Shown here one piece after another: positions 12,701 to 22,531 of a stretch of 64,000 bases of DNA. The notes beneath the pieces are model-generated. The model had not been told where the DNA came from, searched no databases, and saw only the letters and a program-made list of their open reading frames with translations. This DNA comes from Okapia johnstoni. Its lineage: Eukaryota > Chordata > Mammalia > Artiodactyla > Giraffidae. The position numbers and the translations under genes were made by a program. The stretch spans positions 49,326,385 through 49,390,384 of the forward strand of contig CM044315.1 in the NCBI GenBank assembly GCA_024291935.2, in the 5' to 3' direction. Numbering within the stretch: position 1 is the stretch's first letter; every line of letters starts with the position of its first letter.

Positions 12701-13300
12701 AGTTTGGCCTCCTCATTATGATCAACTAATATTTCAGAAAGTTAATCTTTTTCTGAGATTGGAATAGATGTCACTTTCTGGAAAGCCATTTACATTGCTA
12801 TTCATTTTCTTTTCAGTGCCTGTTTATGACTAAAAAAAATGCACTGATGATTTCATAATGAGGGCATATTATGTAGAAATGGAAATATAATCTTTGAAAA
12901 GTATGACTTTTTATGTGTTAGGTAACATTTCTTTTCAATTTTCTTTTTCAGGAGATTTTTTTTCTTTTCTAAAGGGAAATACGTGTTAGAAGAGAAATTA
13001 AATATATATCAGGATTTCTTTTTCCTATATTTTTTGAGCTACTATAAAATCTATAGGGACAATATGATTAAAGTCTTTCATTTTTAAAGAATTCTCTTTG
13101 AGAAATCTTAGAAGCTAGAGACAAATTGTTTTTAATTATTGTTTAAGTTTTGTTTAAGGGCATTGACTATACCACATTATTAAAAGAAACAATATTTGCC
13201 TCTATTTCTCTAATATTCATACAGTATGTTGGATTTTTAAAAGCAATACTATTCAAAATGTGAAAGATATCAATAAAGTCACTGACCGTGAGTATCTCAG
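9791..13300. other. Repeat-poor stretch, no gene supported
   Basis: About 3.5 kb with no repeat I can name. Frames of 60-85 codons occur on both strands (for example 11985-12242 plus and 12030-12263 minus). They overlap one another and show no domain. An inverted 9-mer cluster at 12307-12352 is annotated separately. Confidence 0.4.
12307..12352. repeat. Four-copy inverted 9-mer cluster (TTGAATATT)
   Basis: TTGAATATT occurs at 12307-12315 and 12344-12352. Its reverse complement AATATTCAA occurs at 12316-12324 and 12329-12337. The first pair abuts as an 18-bp perfect palindrome. The second pair forms a 9-bp stem with a 6-base spacer. Origin unknown. Confidence 0.9.
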
Positions 13301-13304
13301 GGCT

Positions 13305-13715
13305 GTTTATTCATTTACTTCATGATTTAGTTAACAAGTAAATGATGAGCACCTACTACGTGTGATGACATATACCAAGTGTTATAGCAAGCACGGGGGC
13401 TTCCCTGGTGGCTCAGCTGGTAAAGAATCTGCCTGCAATGCAGGAGATCTGGGTTCAATCCCAGGTCGGAAGATCCCCTGGAGAAGGGAATGGCTACCCA
13501 CTCCAGTGTTCATGCCTGGAGAATTTCATGGACAGAGGATCCTGGGTGGCTAAAGTCCACTGGGTCACAAAGAGCTGGACACGACTGAGTGACTAACATT
13601 TTCACTTTCAAAGCAAGTATGAACATGAATGAAGTATAGTCCTTACCTTTAAGAAATGCATAATATAGTCATAGGAACAGACATAATGAAGTAACAATAA
13701 TATAGGGCAGAGGTT
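13305..13715 (-). repeat. L2 3' end, interrupted by a Bov-tA
   Basis: Left part: ttattcatttacttcatgat and gatgagcacctactacgtgt. After the SINE (13395-13607) the match resumes with agtccttacctttaagaaat and an aataatatagg stretch. This is the L2 3'-end order on the minus strand. Confidence 0.45.
13395..13607 (+). mobile_element. Bov-tA SINE
   Basis: Complete tRNA-Glu-derived head (cttccctggtggctcagctg, gcctgcaatgcaggagatct, gggttcaatcccagg) and body, ending gactgagtgactaacatttt and a cactttc tail. A short direct repeat agcaag (13386-13391, 13612-13617) may be the target-site duplication. Frames of 62-63 codons inside it are SINE translations. Confidence 0.93.
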
Positions 13716-13820
13716 CAAAATGTTATGGGATTCCTAGCTCAGATGACTTACTGCAGGTACTGCCTTTCTTCTCAAATTACTTCTGATGTGACCTTATAGC
13801 AAACCATTATAAAAGCATGG

Positions 13821-13956
13821 CATGGGACTTCCCTGGTTGTCCAGTGGTTAAGACACCACGTTTCCACTGCAGAGGGCATGGGTTTGTTCTCTGGTTGGGG
13901 AGTTAAGATCCTGCATGCTGTGTGGCACAGACAGAAAATAGAAAAAAAAAAAAAAA
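13821..13956 (+). mobile_element. CHR-type tRNA-Glu SINE with poly(A)
   Basis: The CHR head is clear (gacttccctggttgtccagtggttaagacaccacg), followed by ccactgcagagggcatgggt, gttaagatcctgcatgctg and an A-tract of about 18. A perfect 10-bp target-site duplication aaaagcatgg flanks it (13811-13820 and 13957-13966). CHR SINEs are shared by ruminants, hippos and whales, so this is older than the Bov-tA copies. Confidence 0.9.
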
Positions 13957-14218
13957 AAAAGCATGGTAAGACTGGAAAACTGGCCATCCTAACAGCAGAG
14001 CAGTACATTGACAGGAATTTGAGAAGAAATAAATAAGAATAGATTGACAGATCTTTCTGTCCCATGTATTAACTGATTAATGTAGTTTTTGGTAGATCAA
14101 TTCACTCACTGAGAATTTTTTTCAAAAAGCAGAATAAACACAAAAATCCTCTCTTTAAATATTTATATATATAGCTTCAGAAATAATAAGGACTAGAGAG
14201 GCTAAAATTGTGGAAAGG

Positions 14219-14267
14219 ATGTAAGGATCCTTACATGTAAGGATGTAAGGAGTAAGGATCCTTACTC
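14219..14267. repeat. Two related 18-bp perfect palindromes
   Basis: atgtaaggatccttacat (14219-14236) and gagtaaggatccttactc (14250-14267) are both perfect palindromes. They share the 14-base core gtaaggatccttac. The spacer repeats the half-site (gtaaggatgtaagg), so a local ~31-base duplication is likely. Confidence 0.9.
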
Positions 14268-14274
14268 TTGGAAA

Positions 14275-14757
14275 GATGTAATAATCTTCAGTGACATTTT
14301 CCCTGGAAACATGCTGATTCTTGCAAGGGGAGGCTGGGAACCAGGGGTCTCACTGGGCAGAGGATCACTACTAAAGACGAAGAAACCAGCAAACACTTGG
14401 CATTTAGATGAAATGGACTCACAATTTGATACCTGGGGACCTTCAAGTCAGAAGTGATTATTCCTCCCTCAAGATATATACTCTTGAAAATATACAAGAT
14501 AGAAGACTAAAGAGATAAACTACAAACGCTGAGATGTAAAGTGGAAAAACCTGTCATCTCCTATGCTGAGAAGACAGACTTGCTATGGCTAATGGGCCTA
14601 GAAAATAGAGCAGGCTCTTAATTGAAAGTATAGAGATCTCTGGATGAGAGGCAGGAGAAAACAGCAACAGACTGAGTTTTATTTCGGTTTAATAAAAACT
14701 TCAATAAAGCCCTCAAACTGGCTGATTCCTAAATGATTTAAAATAGTCCCTCACTTG
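14275..14757. other. No gene seen
   Basis: Unassigned sequence. The 69-codon minus-strand frame at 14288-14497 shows no domain. Confidence 0.4.
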
Positions 14758-14759
14758 GC

Positions 14760-14971
14760 ACTTCCCTGGTGACTCAGATGGTAAAGAATTTGCCTGCAAT
14801 CCAGGAGAGATGGGTTTGATTCCTGGTTGGGGAAGATCCCTTAGAGAAGGGAATGGGAACCCACTCCATTACTCTTGCCTGGATAATCCCATGGACAGAG
14901 GAGCCTGGTGGGCTACAGTTCCTGATGTTGTGAAGAGTTGGACACGACTGAGCAACTAACAATTTCACTCT
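14760..14971 (+). mobile_element. Bov-tA SINE
   Basis: Full Bov-tA order: cttccctggtgactcagatg, gcctgcaatccaggagagat, ccactccattactcttgcct, gttggacacgactgagcaac, and a caatttcac tail. Confidence 0.93.
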
Positions 14972-15479
14972 ACCTCGCAGGAGAAAATATAATCCTTTTC
15001 TGATGCAAGATCACAGTATCTGGGACCTCTTCAATATTTATACTCAGTATTTATACTTCAGTGGCAACTGTCATGCAGAAGAAGCTCTAACCCTTCATCA
15101 CACAGTTGAACACACATTTGGCTAAGAATTTAGAGAACTGAAAGAGGAGTAGTGGCTGATTGCCACCCAACCCTAATGAGGTGAACAGATCAGTGATGAC
15201 ATGTGTGAGATGCAATGGCATTTGATGTCACTGCATGGCCTTCTCAGTGTAAATCTATATGGCTACTGCTTCAATTCAACCTCAAATCCCATACACAATG
15301 TCTATTGTGGTCCATATGAACTAAAAACATGTAACCAAGAGAATTCTTGGAAGTGTTGTTCAGCTTAGCATAAGTGACACGATAAAAAACCACCGAAGAA
15401 TCTATACAAAGAATTAGATGGAGATTGCAGAAGTAAAATAGTGTCTTATATTACAATAAGAACTAAATTAATGCATAGA
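14972..15479. other. No gene seen
   Basis: Unassigned AT-rich sequence between a Bov-tA and an L1M. The right part may be the decayed upstream portion of that L1M ORF1, but I cannot show it. Confidence 0.35.
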
Positions 15480-16960
15480 ACACCAAACTGGACAGATTTG
15501 AGGGAAAAAAAAATAGTGAACTTGGAGACAGTCAAGGGAAAAGATCCAAATGGAAGTACAGAGAGAGAAATTAAAGAATCCGTGTGGAGAAGAACAGAGT
15601 GAAAGAGAAATATTGTGACATGTATGTAATTGGTAAATCACAAGGATAAGGAATAACCAAAAAGAAACAATATTTAAAGAGATGAGAGCACAAAATTTTT
15701 TCCAATTGAAGAAGAACCTTAATTTACAAATTCAAAATGCTCAGCAAACTACAAGCGGAGTGAATAATTTTAGAAATCATTAAAGTACATCATTAAGAAG
15801 CTGAGTTTAAAAAAAGAAATAAAAATAATAAATCTTAAATGCACTCAGGGGAAGAAAAAGACCCTATCTTCAAAGGAATACCAGTAAGAAAACAGGTGAC
15901 TTCTCAATAGAAACGAAGTAGGCCAGAAGACAATGAAATAATACCTTAGAAGTGTTCAAAATAATTGTTAATATGGCATTCTATACCCAGTGAAAATGTA
16001 CCTCAAAAAAAAATTACTAGAAAAAGTAATCAAGATAATTCATTGCCAGTAGGATTGTACTAAAGGGGATATTAAAGAAAGTTTTTGGGCCAAAGGGGTA
16101 TGATCATAGAGAAAATATAGAAATGGAGGAAGAAATTAGGAGCAACATAGAGATATGTGGGTAGATATAGCTGAATATAAATGGTACAAAATTTATGTTG
16201 AGGTTTGACAGAAAACAGCAAAATTCTGTAAAGCAATTATCCTTCAATAAAAAATAAATTAATTTAAAAAAACAATGTTATGTTTAAGGAATTTAAAATA
16301 TATGTAGAATTAAAATGTGTGACAACAGTAATACAAAAGGGATAAATTCTATTATTATAGAAGAGGTAAAAATAATCATTTGTATTAGGCTGTAATAAGT
16401 CATGGATGAATATTTTGATCTCTTAACCATTGAAAGAATTATTTTAAATGTAAAGCTGAGAATATATTCAATAGAAAAAATTGAACTACAAAAATAACTT
16501 GATTAATCCCAAAGAAGACAAAAAAGTAAAAAGCATTTAAAAAAGCATTCAGATGGGCCAAATGTTAAATAATAAGAAAGTGATTGTAAACCCAAATACA
16601 TAAGCACATTAACTATAAATGGACAAAACAGTTTAAATAAAATATTAATATTTTCAAAGGCTGGGTCTTAAAAAGTTACATGTGCTTACAACAGTAAGGA
16701 GGTACTATGTACCAGGTAAATACTAACCAAAGAAAACTGGTATAGCTATACCAATATTAGCCCCAAAATTTATAAGGCCGAAAGGATTACTAGGACTAAA
16801 CAAGGTCATATAATAAAGCACCAGCCCACCAGGAAGATAAAATAATTCTAAATGTAAATGTATCTGATATAAAAAAACTTAGAATTTATAAGCCATACAG
16901 ATAAAAGTGAGGGCCTCCAAAATAAGTGAAAATTTCCAGGAGAACCTCAACTAACCAAAA
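15480..16960 (+). mobile_element. Ancient L1M-type LINE: ORF1 end to ORF2 endonuclease (decayed)
   Basis: Blocks appear in element order. An ORF1-end region lies at about 15600-15760 (tgtaattgg, ccaattgaagaagaacctta, tttacaaattcaaaatgctc). A pre-ORF2 segment lies at about 15850-16080 (acttctcaatagaaacgaag, ggcattctatacccagtgaa, cattgccagtaggattgtac). The start of ORF2 lies at about 16580-16860 (acccaaatacataagcacat, gcccaccaggaagataaaat). It has many stops in all frames. A younger L1 tail (16193-16275) lies inside it. The old element is far more diverged than the SINEs. Confidence 0.7.
16193..16275 (+). mobile_element. L1 3'-terminal fragment (ruminant-type)
   Basis: It resembles the very end of a ruminant L1: atgttgaggtttgacagaaa, ctgtaaagcaattatccttc, aataaaaaataaattaattt and an A-tract. 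It is a short 5'-truncated insertion in the older L1M. Confidence 0.65.
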
Positions 16961-17114
16961 GATTAGAAGTAGTGATGAAGGCTAGAAGTAATAGACTGGG
17001 TGATTGGTCAGGTACTTTTGTTCTGTGTGTGTACGTGTATGTACTCTACTATGTCAACCCCTGGCTCTTAGAGCAGCCAACTCCAATGACTGCCTCTAGG
17101 ATTAAGCTCTAAGT
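16961..17114. other. No gene seen
   Basis: Short unassigned spacer between the L1M and a Bov-tA. Confidence 0.4.
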
Positions 17115-17125
17115 ATAGCTACATA

Positions 17126-17336
17126 AGGGGCTTCTCAGGTGGCTCAGTGGGTGAAAAATCCACCTGCTTTGCAGGACACATGGGTTCAATTCCTGGGTCA
17201 AGAAGATCCCCTGGAGGAGGGCATGGCAACTCACTCCAGTATTGTTGCTGGAGAATCCCATGGACAGAGGGCCTGGTGGGCTGCTGTCCATAGGGTCACA
17301 AAGAGTCAGACATGACTGAAAATACTGAGCACACAC
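17126..17336 (+). mobile_element. Bov-tA SINE with target-site duplication
   Basis: Full-length order from ggggcttctcaggtggctca to aaagagtcagacatgactga. The 11-bp flanking repeat atagctaYata (17115-17125 and 17337-17347) has one mismatch. Confidence 0.93.
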
Positions 17337-17402
17337 ATAGCTATATAAAGAGTGAATTCTGAGAAGCACCTCTGGTAATTTATGGTCTCCCGTGCCAAGA
17401 TA

Positions 17403-17490
17403 GGGATTCCCTGGTGGCTCAGATGGTAAAGAATCTGCCTGAATGGTGAGAGACCTGAGTTGGATCCCTGGGTCAGGAAAATCCTCTGCC
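17403..17490 (+). mobile_element. Bov-tA SINE head fragment
   Basis: Only the tRNA-like head is present (gattccctggtggctcagat, gaatctgcctgaatggtgag, gatccctgggtcagg). The rest is lost or was never copied. Confidence 0.75.
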
Positions 17491-17699
17491 TAGATAAGAG
17501 GCTATGATAAGATAGAGTGCCAAGGTAAGAGGCTGTGAACTATCTCTAAAGAGAGGCCTGTCTAGTTACATGTCTCTCTCCCCTTGCTTAGCCCTGGGAA
17601 CCAAGGCTCCTATTATCAGAGCCTGTATTTGCTGCTAGGTCAATAGAGAGATTCTCATTTGTGCTGACTAAATAAACGTCACTATCAATACTTTTCAAT

Positions 17700-18987
17700 C
17701 AAGATCCTCAGATACAAACATGAGCAAACATGCACAAATTGCTAAACATTTGATGGAAACAACAGCATGAAGAGTCACTGACTCAACAAACAGAGAAAGT
17801 AACCACCAAAGAAACAGAAGTTAACAGAAGAAACAAGGAAAAAAACTATGTATATTAGAGATACACACATTTTTAAATCTCATAAATATTTTAAAAATAT
17901 GTTATCGGTGATAAAAGCAACTGGCTGCTATGAAAAATAAATGAGCAGAGTTCTTGGAAATTAAAAACAGAATTATGAAAAACTTATCAGCAGAAGAGCT
18001 GAAAATTGAATAATGAACTAGAAGATCAAAATGAGAGATTCTCCTACAGAACAGTACAAATGATAGAATTGAGTATGAAAGAAAAAACGAGTCTTGGAGA
18101 ATGGAAGGCCATACTAAGTATTAATCAAGATTAATGAAACAGCTAGCTATATCTGCAGGATTGTAAAGCTGCATTAGCGCAATAGTCACTAGCTATACAT
18201 GGCTATTTAAATTTATATTTAATTTAGCTAAAATGTAATAAAATTAAAAATTCATTTTATTTACCTACTACCCACATTTCAAAGGCTCAATATCATAAGT
18301 GATATAGGCAGCTACTATTTTGGACAGTACAGTGAATAAAGACTACTTACAGAGAAACAAGGAACTGACTGATGTCAGTCTTTTCAGAAAATTTGGAAGC
18401 ACAAAGCTTGTAGAACCAACTATGTTTTCAAAGTTTTAAGGAAACATGAGTTTCAACCTAAAATTTTACATTTAAATTATTTTGCAAATGTGAAAATGAA
18501 ATTGACATTTTAAGACACATTCTCAGGATGTATTATCCCATAGGTTCTTTTTGAAGGGAGCACTTGAGGGTATGCTCCAGAAAACAGTTGGTAATAAAGC
18601 TGTAACACTTAAGGCAGTTTCCATGGATAATTACTAAGAAAGCTCTTTAAAAAAATGAATAAACTGAATATGTAGTTGCTGATCATTTCAATAAAATATA
18701 GGAAGGGGCAGGAAGGTGGAGAGAAATTGAAAAAATACTAAGAATCTAATTCAGGAGGTTAATTTGAAAAGTACTTAATGTAAACACAGAATTTGAAATT
18801 GTAGGTTTTCATAGTGTATTTAAGCATATATGAAAAAAATGGAATGTATAATTACTAAAGAAGGAATGAAGAAAAACTCAATAAAATCAAGTAAATATAG
18901 AAAAGGAGAAATAAGAAAACATCAACACAGAATACATATTGCAGTTATTATAATAAATGTGAATTAATTAAAATACTTTATTTAAAA
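17700..18987 (+). mobile_element. Second ancient L1M-type LINE, 5' part (ORF1 to start of ORF2)
   Basis: ORF1-like blocks (cttggaaattaaaaacagaa, gcagaagagctgaaaattga, atgaactagaagatcaaaat) are followed by an ORF1-ORF2 spacer and the edge of ORF2 at about 18880-18987. The element resumes at 22532 after the BovB insertion. It is heavily decayed and has no usable frame. Confidence 0.6.
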
Positions 18988-19008
18988 TAGATGCTGTATC
19001 AGTTCAGT

Positions 19009-19338
19009 TCAGTCACTCAGTCGTGTCCGACTCTTCGTGACCCCATGAATCGCAGCACACCAGGCCTCCCTGTCCATCATCAACTCCCTGAGTTTACCCA
19101 AACCCATATCCATCGAGTCAGTGATGCCATCCAACCATCTTAGCCTCTGTTGACCCCTTCTCCTCCTGCCCCCAGTCCTTCCCAGCATTAGGGTCTTTTC
19201 CAATGAGTCAACTCTTTGCATGAGGTGGCCAAAGTATTGGAGTTTCAGCTTCAACATCAGTCCTTCCAATGAACACCCAGGACTGATCTCCTTTAGGATG
19301 GACTGGTTGGATCTCTTTGCAGTCCAAGGGACTCTCAA
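19009..19338 (-). pseudogene. BovB ORF2 C-terminal region
   Basis: An open 109-codon frame covers the BovB C-terminal end ([58 protein letters not shown]). It ends at the natural element stop just before the tail. It is out of frame with the RT part upstream, so it is a remnant rather than a gene. Confidence 0.9.
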
Positions 19339-19508
19339 GAGTCTTCTCCAACACCGCAGTTCAAAAGCATCAATTCTTCAGCACTCAGCTTTCTTTGTAG
19401 TCCAACTCTCACATCCAGACATGGCTACTGGAAAAACCATAGCTTTGACTAGACAGACCTTTGCTAGCAAAGTAATGCCTCTGCTTTTTAATATGCTATC
19501 TAGGTTGG

Positions 19509-20919
19509 TCATAGCTTTCCTTCCAAGGAGTAAGCATCTTTTAATTTCATGGCTGCAATCACCATCAGCAGTGATTTTGGAGCCCCCTCAAAAATAAAGT
19601 CTGACACTGTTTCCATTGTTTCCCCATCTATTTCCCATGAAGTGATGGGACAAGATGGCATGATCTTAGTTTTCTGAATGTTGAGCTTTAAGCCAACTTT
19701 TTCACTCTCCTCTTTCACTTTCATCAAGAGGCTCTTTAGTTCTTCTTCACTTTCTGCCATAAGGGTGGTGTCATCTGCATATCTGAGGTTATTGATATTT
19801 CTCCCGACAATCTTGATTCCAGCTTGTGTTTCTTCCAGCCCAGCGTTTCTCATGATGTACTCTGCATATAAGTTAAATAAGCAGGGTGAGCATATACAGC
19901 CTTGACGTACTCCTTTTCCTATTTGGAACCAGTCTGTTGTTCCATGTCCAGTTCTAACTGTTGCTTCCTGACCTGCATACAGGTTTCTTTCACAAGAGAC
20001 AGGTCAGATGGTCTGGTATTCCCATCTCCTTCAGAATTTTCCACAGTTCATTGTGATCCACACAGTCAAGGCTTTGGCATAGTCAATAAAGCAGAAATAG
20101 ATGTTTTTCTGGAACTCTCTTGCTTTTTTGATGATCCAGCGGATGTTGGCAATTTGATCTCTGGTTCCTCTGCCTTTTCTAAAACCAGCTGGAACATCTG
20201 GAAGTTCATGGTTCACGTATTGCTGAAGCCTGGCTTGGAGAATTTTGAGTATTACTTTACTAGCATGTGAGATGAGTGCAATTGTGCGGTAGTTTGAGCA
20301 TTCTTTGGCATTGCCTTTCTTTGGGATTGGAATGAAAACTGACCTTTTCCAGTCCTGTGGCCACTGCTGAGTGTTCCAGATTTGGTGGCATATCAAGTGC
20401 AGCACTTTCACAGCATCATCTTTTAGGATTCGAAATAGCTCAACTGGAATTCCATCACCTCCACTAGCTTTGTTTGTAGTGATGCTTTCTAAGGCCCACT
20501 TGACTTCACATTCCAAGATGTTTTGCTCTAGGTGAGTGATCACACCATCGTGATTATCTGGGTGATGAAGATCTTTTTTGTATAGTTCTTCTGTGTATTC
20601 TTGCCACCTCTTCTTAATATCTTCTGCTTCTGTTAGGTCCATCCCATTTCTGTCCTTTATCGAGCCCATCTTTGCATAAAATGTTCCCTTGGTATCTAAT
20701 TTCCTTGAAGAGATCTCTATCTCTAGTCTTTCCCATTCTGTTGTTTTCCTCTATTTTCTTGCATTGACCTCCGAGGAAGGCTTTCTTATCTCTCCTTGCT
20801 ATTCTTTGGAACTCTGCATTCGGATGGAAATATTTTTCCTTTTCTCCTTTGCTTTTCACTTCTCTTCTTTTCCCAGCTATTTGTAAGGCCTCTTCAGACA
20901 GCCATTTTGCTTTTTGCAT
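19509..20919 (-). pseudogene. BovB reverse transcriptase region (broken)
   Basis: This is the ORF2 middle of the inverted BovB. On the minus strand, frame 20031-20669 shows the RT finger region (NKASGGDGIPVEL, PIPKKGNAKECSNYRTIAL, KGRGTRDQIANIRWI, YFCFIDYAKA). It loses frame near 20067 because one A is missing from the genomic tcaaaggc-type run, so the catalytic strand is read out of frame downstream. Frame 19509-19853 carries the intact YADD box (NLRYADDTTLM) and the QKTKIM block, then shifts again near 19590. The upstream frame 20614-20919 holds the linker between endonuclease and RT. Several frameshifts rule out function. Confidence 0.92.
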
Positions 20920-21045
20920 TTCTTTTCCACGCGGATGGTCTTGATCCCTGTCTCGTGTACAATGTCATGAACCTCTGTCCATAATTCATCAGGCACTCTG
21001 TCTATCAGATCTAGTCCCTTTAATCTGTTTGTCACTTCCACTGTA

Positions 21046-21245
21046 CGCCCGAGGCCGGGGGCGGCGGCCGAGAGGAGTTACCCCAGATCCAAGGAGCTGC
21101 AGCTGCATGGGCACAGGAGGGCTGAGAGGAGTTACTCCACATTCAAGGTCAGGAGGGGCCATCGTGGGTAGATACCCCTTGTCCAAGGTAAGGAGCAATG
21201 GCTGCACTTTGCTGGAGCAGCCATGAAGAGATACCCCGCATCCAA
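21046..21245 (+). promoter_or_regulatory. BovB 5' leader, GC- and CpG-rich
   Basis: It starts cgcccgaggccgggggcggc at the inversion joint. It continues with degenerate tandem units built on 'gagatacccc(a/t)...ccaaggt(aa)g(g)ag' at about 21075-21240. This leader is thought to hold the internal promoter of BovB. It is the only CpG-dense patch in the window. After the inversion it faces rightward, away from the RT half. Confidence 0.6.
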
Positions 21246-21381
21246 CGTAAGAGAAACCCAAGTAACACAGTAGGTGTTGCGAGAGGGCATCAGAGGGTAG
21301 ACACAGTGAAACTATATCACACAAAACTAGCTAATCTGACCACACGGACCACAGCCTTGTCTATCTCAATGAAACTAAGCC

Positions 21382-22519
21382 ATGCCATGTGGGGCCACTC
21401 AAGACGGATGGGTCATGTTGGAGAGGTCTGACAAAACGTGGTCCACTGGAGAAGGGCATGGCAAACCACTTCAGTATTCTTGCCTTGAGAAACCCATGAA
21501 CAGTAGGAAAAGGCAAAAAGATAGGACACTGAAAGATGAACTCCCCAGGTTGGTAGGTGTCCAATATGCTACTGGAGATCAGTGGAGAAATTACTCCAGA
21601 AAGAATGATGGGATGGAGCCAAAGCAAAAACAATACCCAGCTGTGGATGTGACTTGTGATAGAAGTAAAGTCCGATGCTGTAAAGAGCAATATTGCATAG
21701 GAACCTGGAATGTTAGGTCCATGAATCAAGGCAAATTGGAAGTGGTCAAACAGGAGATGGCAAGAGTGAACGTCGACATTCTAGGAATCAGTGAACTAAG
21801 ATGGACTGGAATGGGTGAATTTAACTCAGATGACCATTATATATACTACTGTGGGCAGGAATCCCTTAGAAGAAATGGAGTAGCCATCATGGTCAACAAA
21901 AGAGTCCGAGATGAAGTACTTGGATGCAATCTCAAAAATGACAGAATGATCTCTGTTCATTTCCAAGGCAAACCATTCAATATCACGGTAATCCAAGTCT
22001 ATGCCCTGACCAGTAACACTGAAGAAGCTGAATTTGAACGGTTCTATGAAGACCTACAAGACCTTTTAGAACTAACACCCAAAAAAGATGTCCTTTTCAC
22101 TATAGGGGACTGGAATGCAAAAGTAGGAAGTCAGGAAACACCTGGCGTAACAGGCAAATTTGGCCTTGGAGTACAGAATGAAGCAGGGCAAAGGCTAATA
22201 GAGTTTTGCCAAGAGAACGCACTGGTCATAGCAAACACTCTCTTCCAACAACACAAGAGAAGACTTTACACATGGGCATCACCAGATGGTCAACACTGAA
22301 ATCAGATTGATTATATTCTTTGCAGCCAAAGATGGAGAAGCTCTATACAGTCAGCAAAAACAAGACTGGGAGCAGACTGTGGCTCAGATCATGAACTCCT
22401 TATTGCCAAATTCAGACTTAAATTGAAGAAAGTAGGGAAAACCACTAGACCATTCAGGTATGACCTAAATCAAATCCCTTATGATTATGCAATGGAAGTG
22501 ACAAACAGATTTAAGGGAC
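21382..22519 (+). pseudogene. BovB APE-type endonuclease domain, one early stop
   Basis: An open frame of 305 codons runs to a TGA at 22297-22299. Endonuclease motifs are intact: GTWNVRSM (residues about 107-114, metal-site Asn), ISELRWTG (catalytic Glu about 138), VIQVYALTS, and GDWNAKVG (Asp/Asn about 243-245). The same frame continues after the stop with NQIDYILCSQRWRSS and reaches the GSDHELL box at about 22381-22401 before the element breaks at 22519. The TGA sits where a CGA arginine codon is expected, a typical CpG transition. The ATG at 21382 is simply the first in frame. The link to the RT is severed by the inversion. Confidence 0.92.
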
Positions 22520-22531
22520 TAGATGCTGTAT

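Larger units (their letters stand above)
18988..22531 (-). mobile_element. Near-complete BovB LINE with 5' inversion (composite, including TSDs)
   Basis: The 3' segment (19000-21045) is minus strand. The 5' segment (21046-22519) is plus strand and abuts it directly. The 12-bp repeat tagatgctgtat occurs at 18988-18999 and 22520-22531. The left end is the BovB 3' tail (cagttcagttcagtcactca). Together the segments cover nearly all of BovB from its GC-rich leader to the tail. This order (tail, 3' half, leader, inverted 5' half, target) is what twin priming produces. It sits inside an old L1M that continues on both sides. Confidence 0.9.

Noticed and set aside
13821..13956. tRNA gene
   Set aside because: The tRNA-like A and B boxes belong to a CHR SINE with poly(A) and a TSD. 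The Bov-tA heads were rejected as tRNAs for the same reason.
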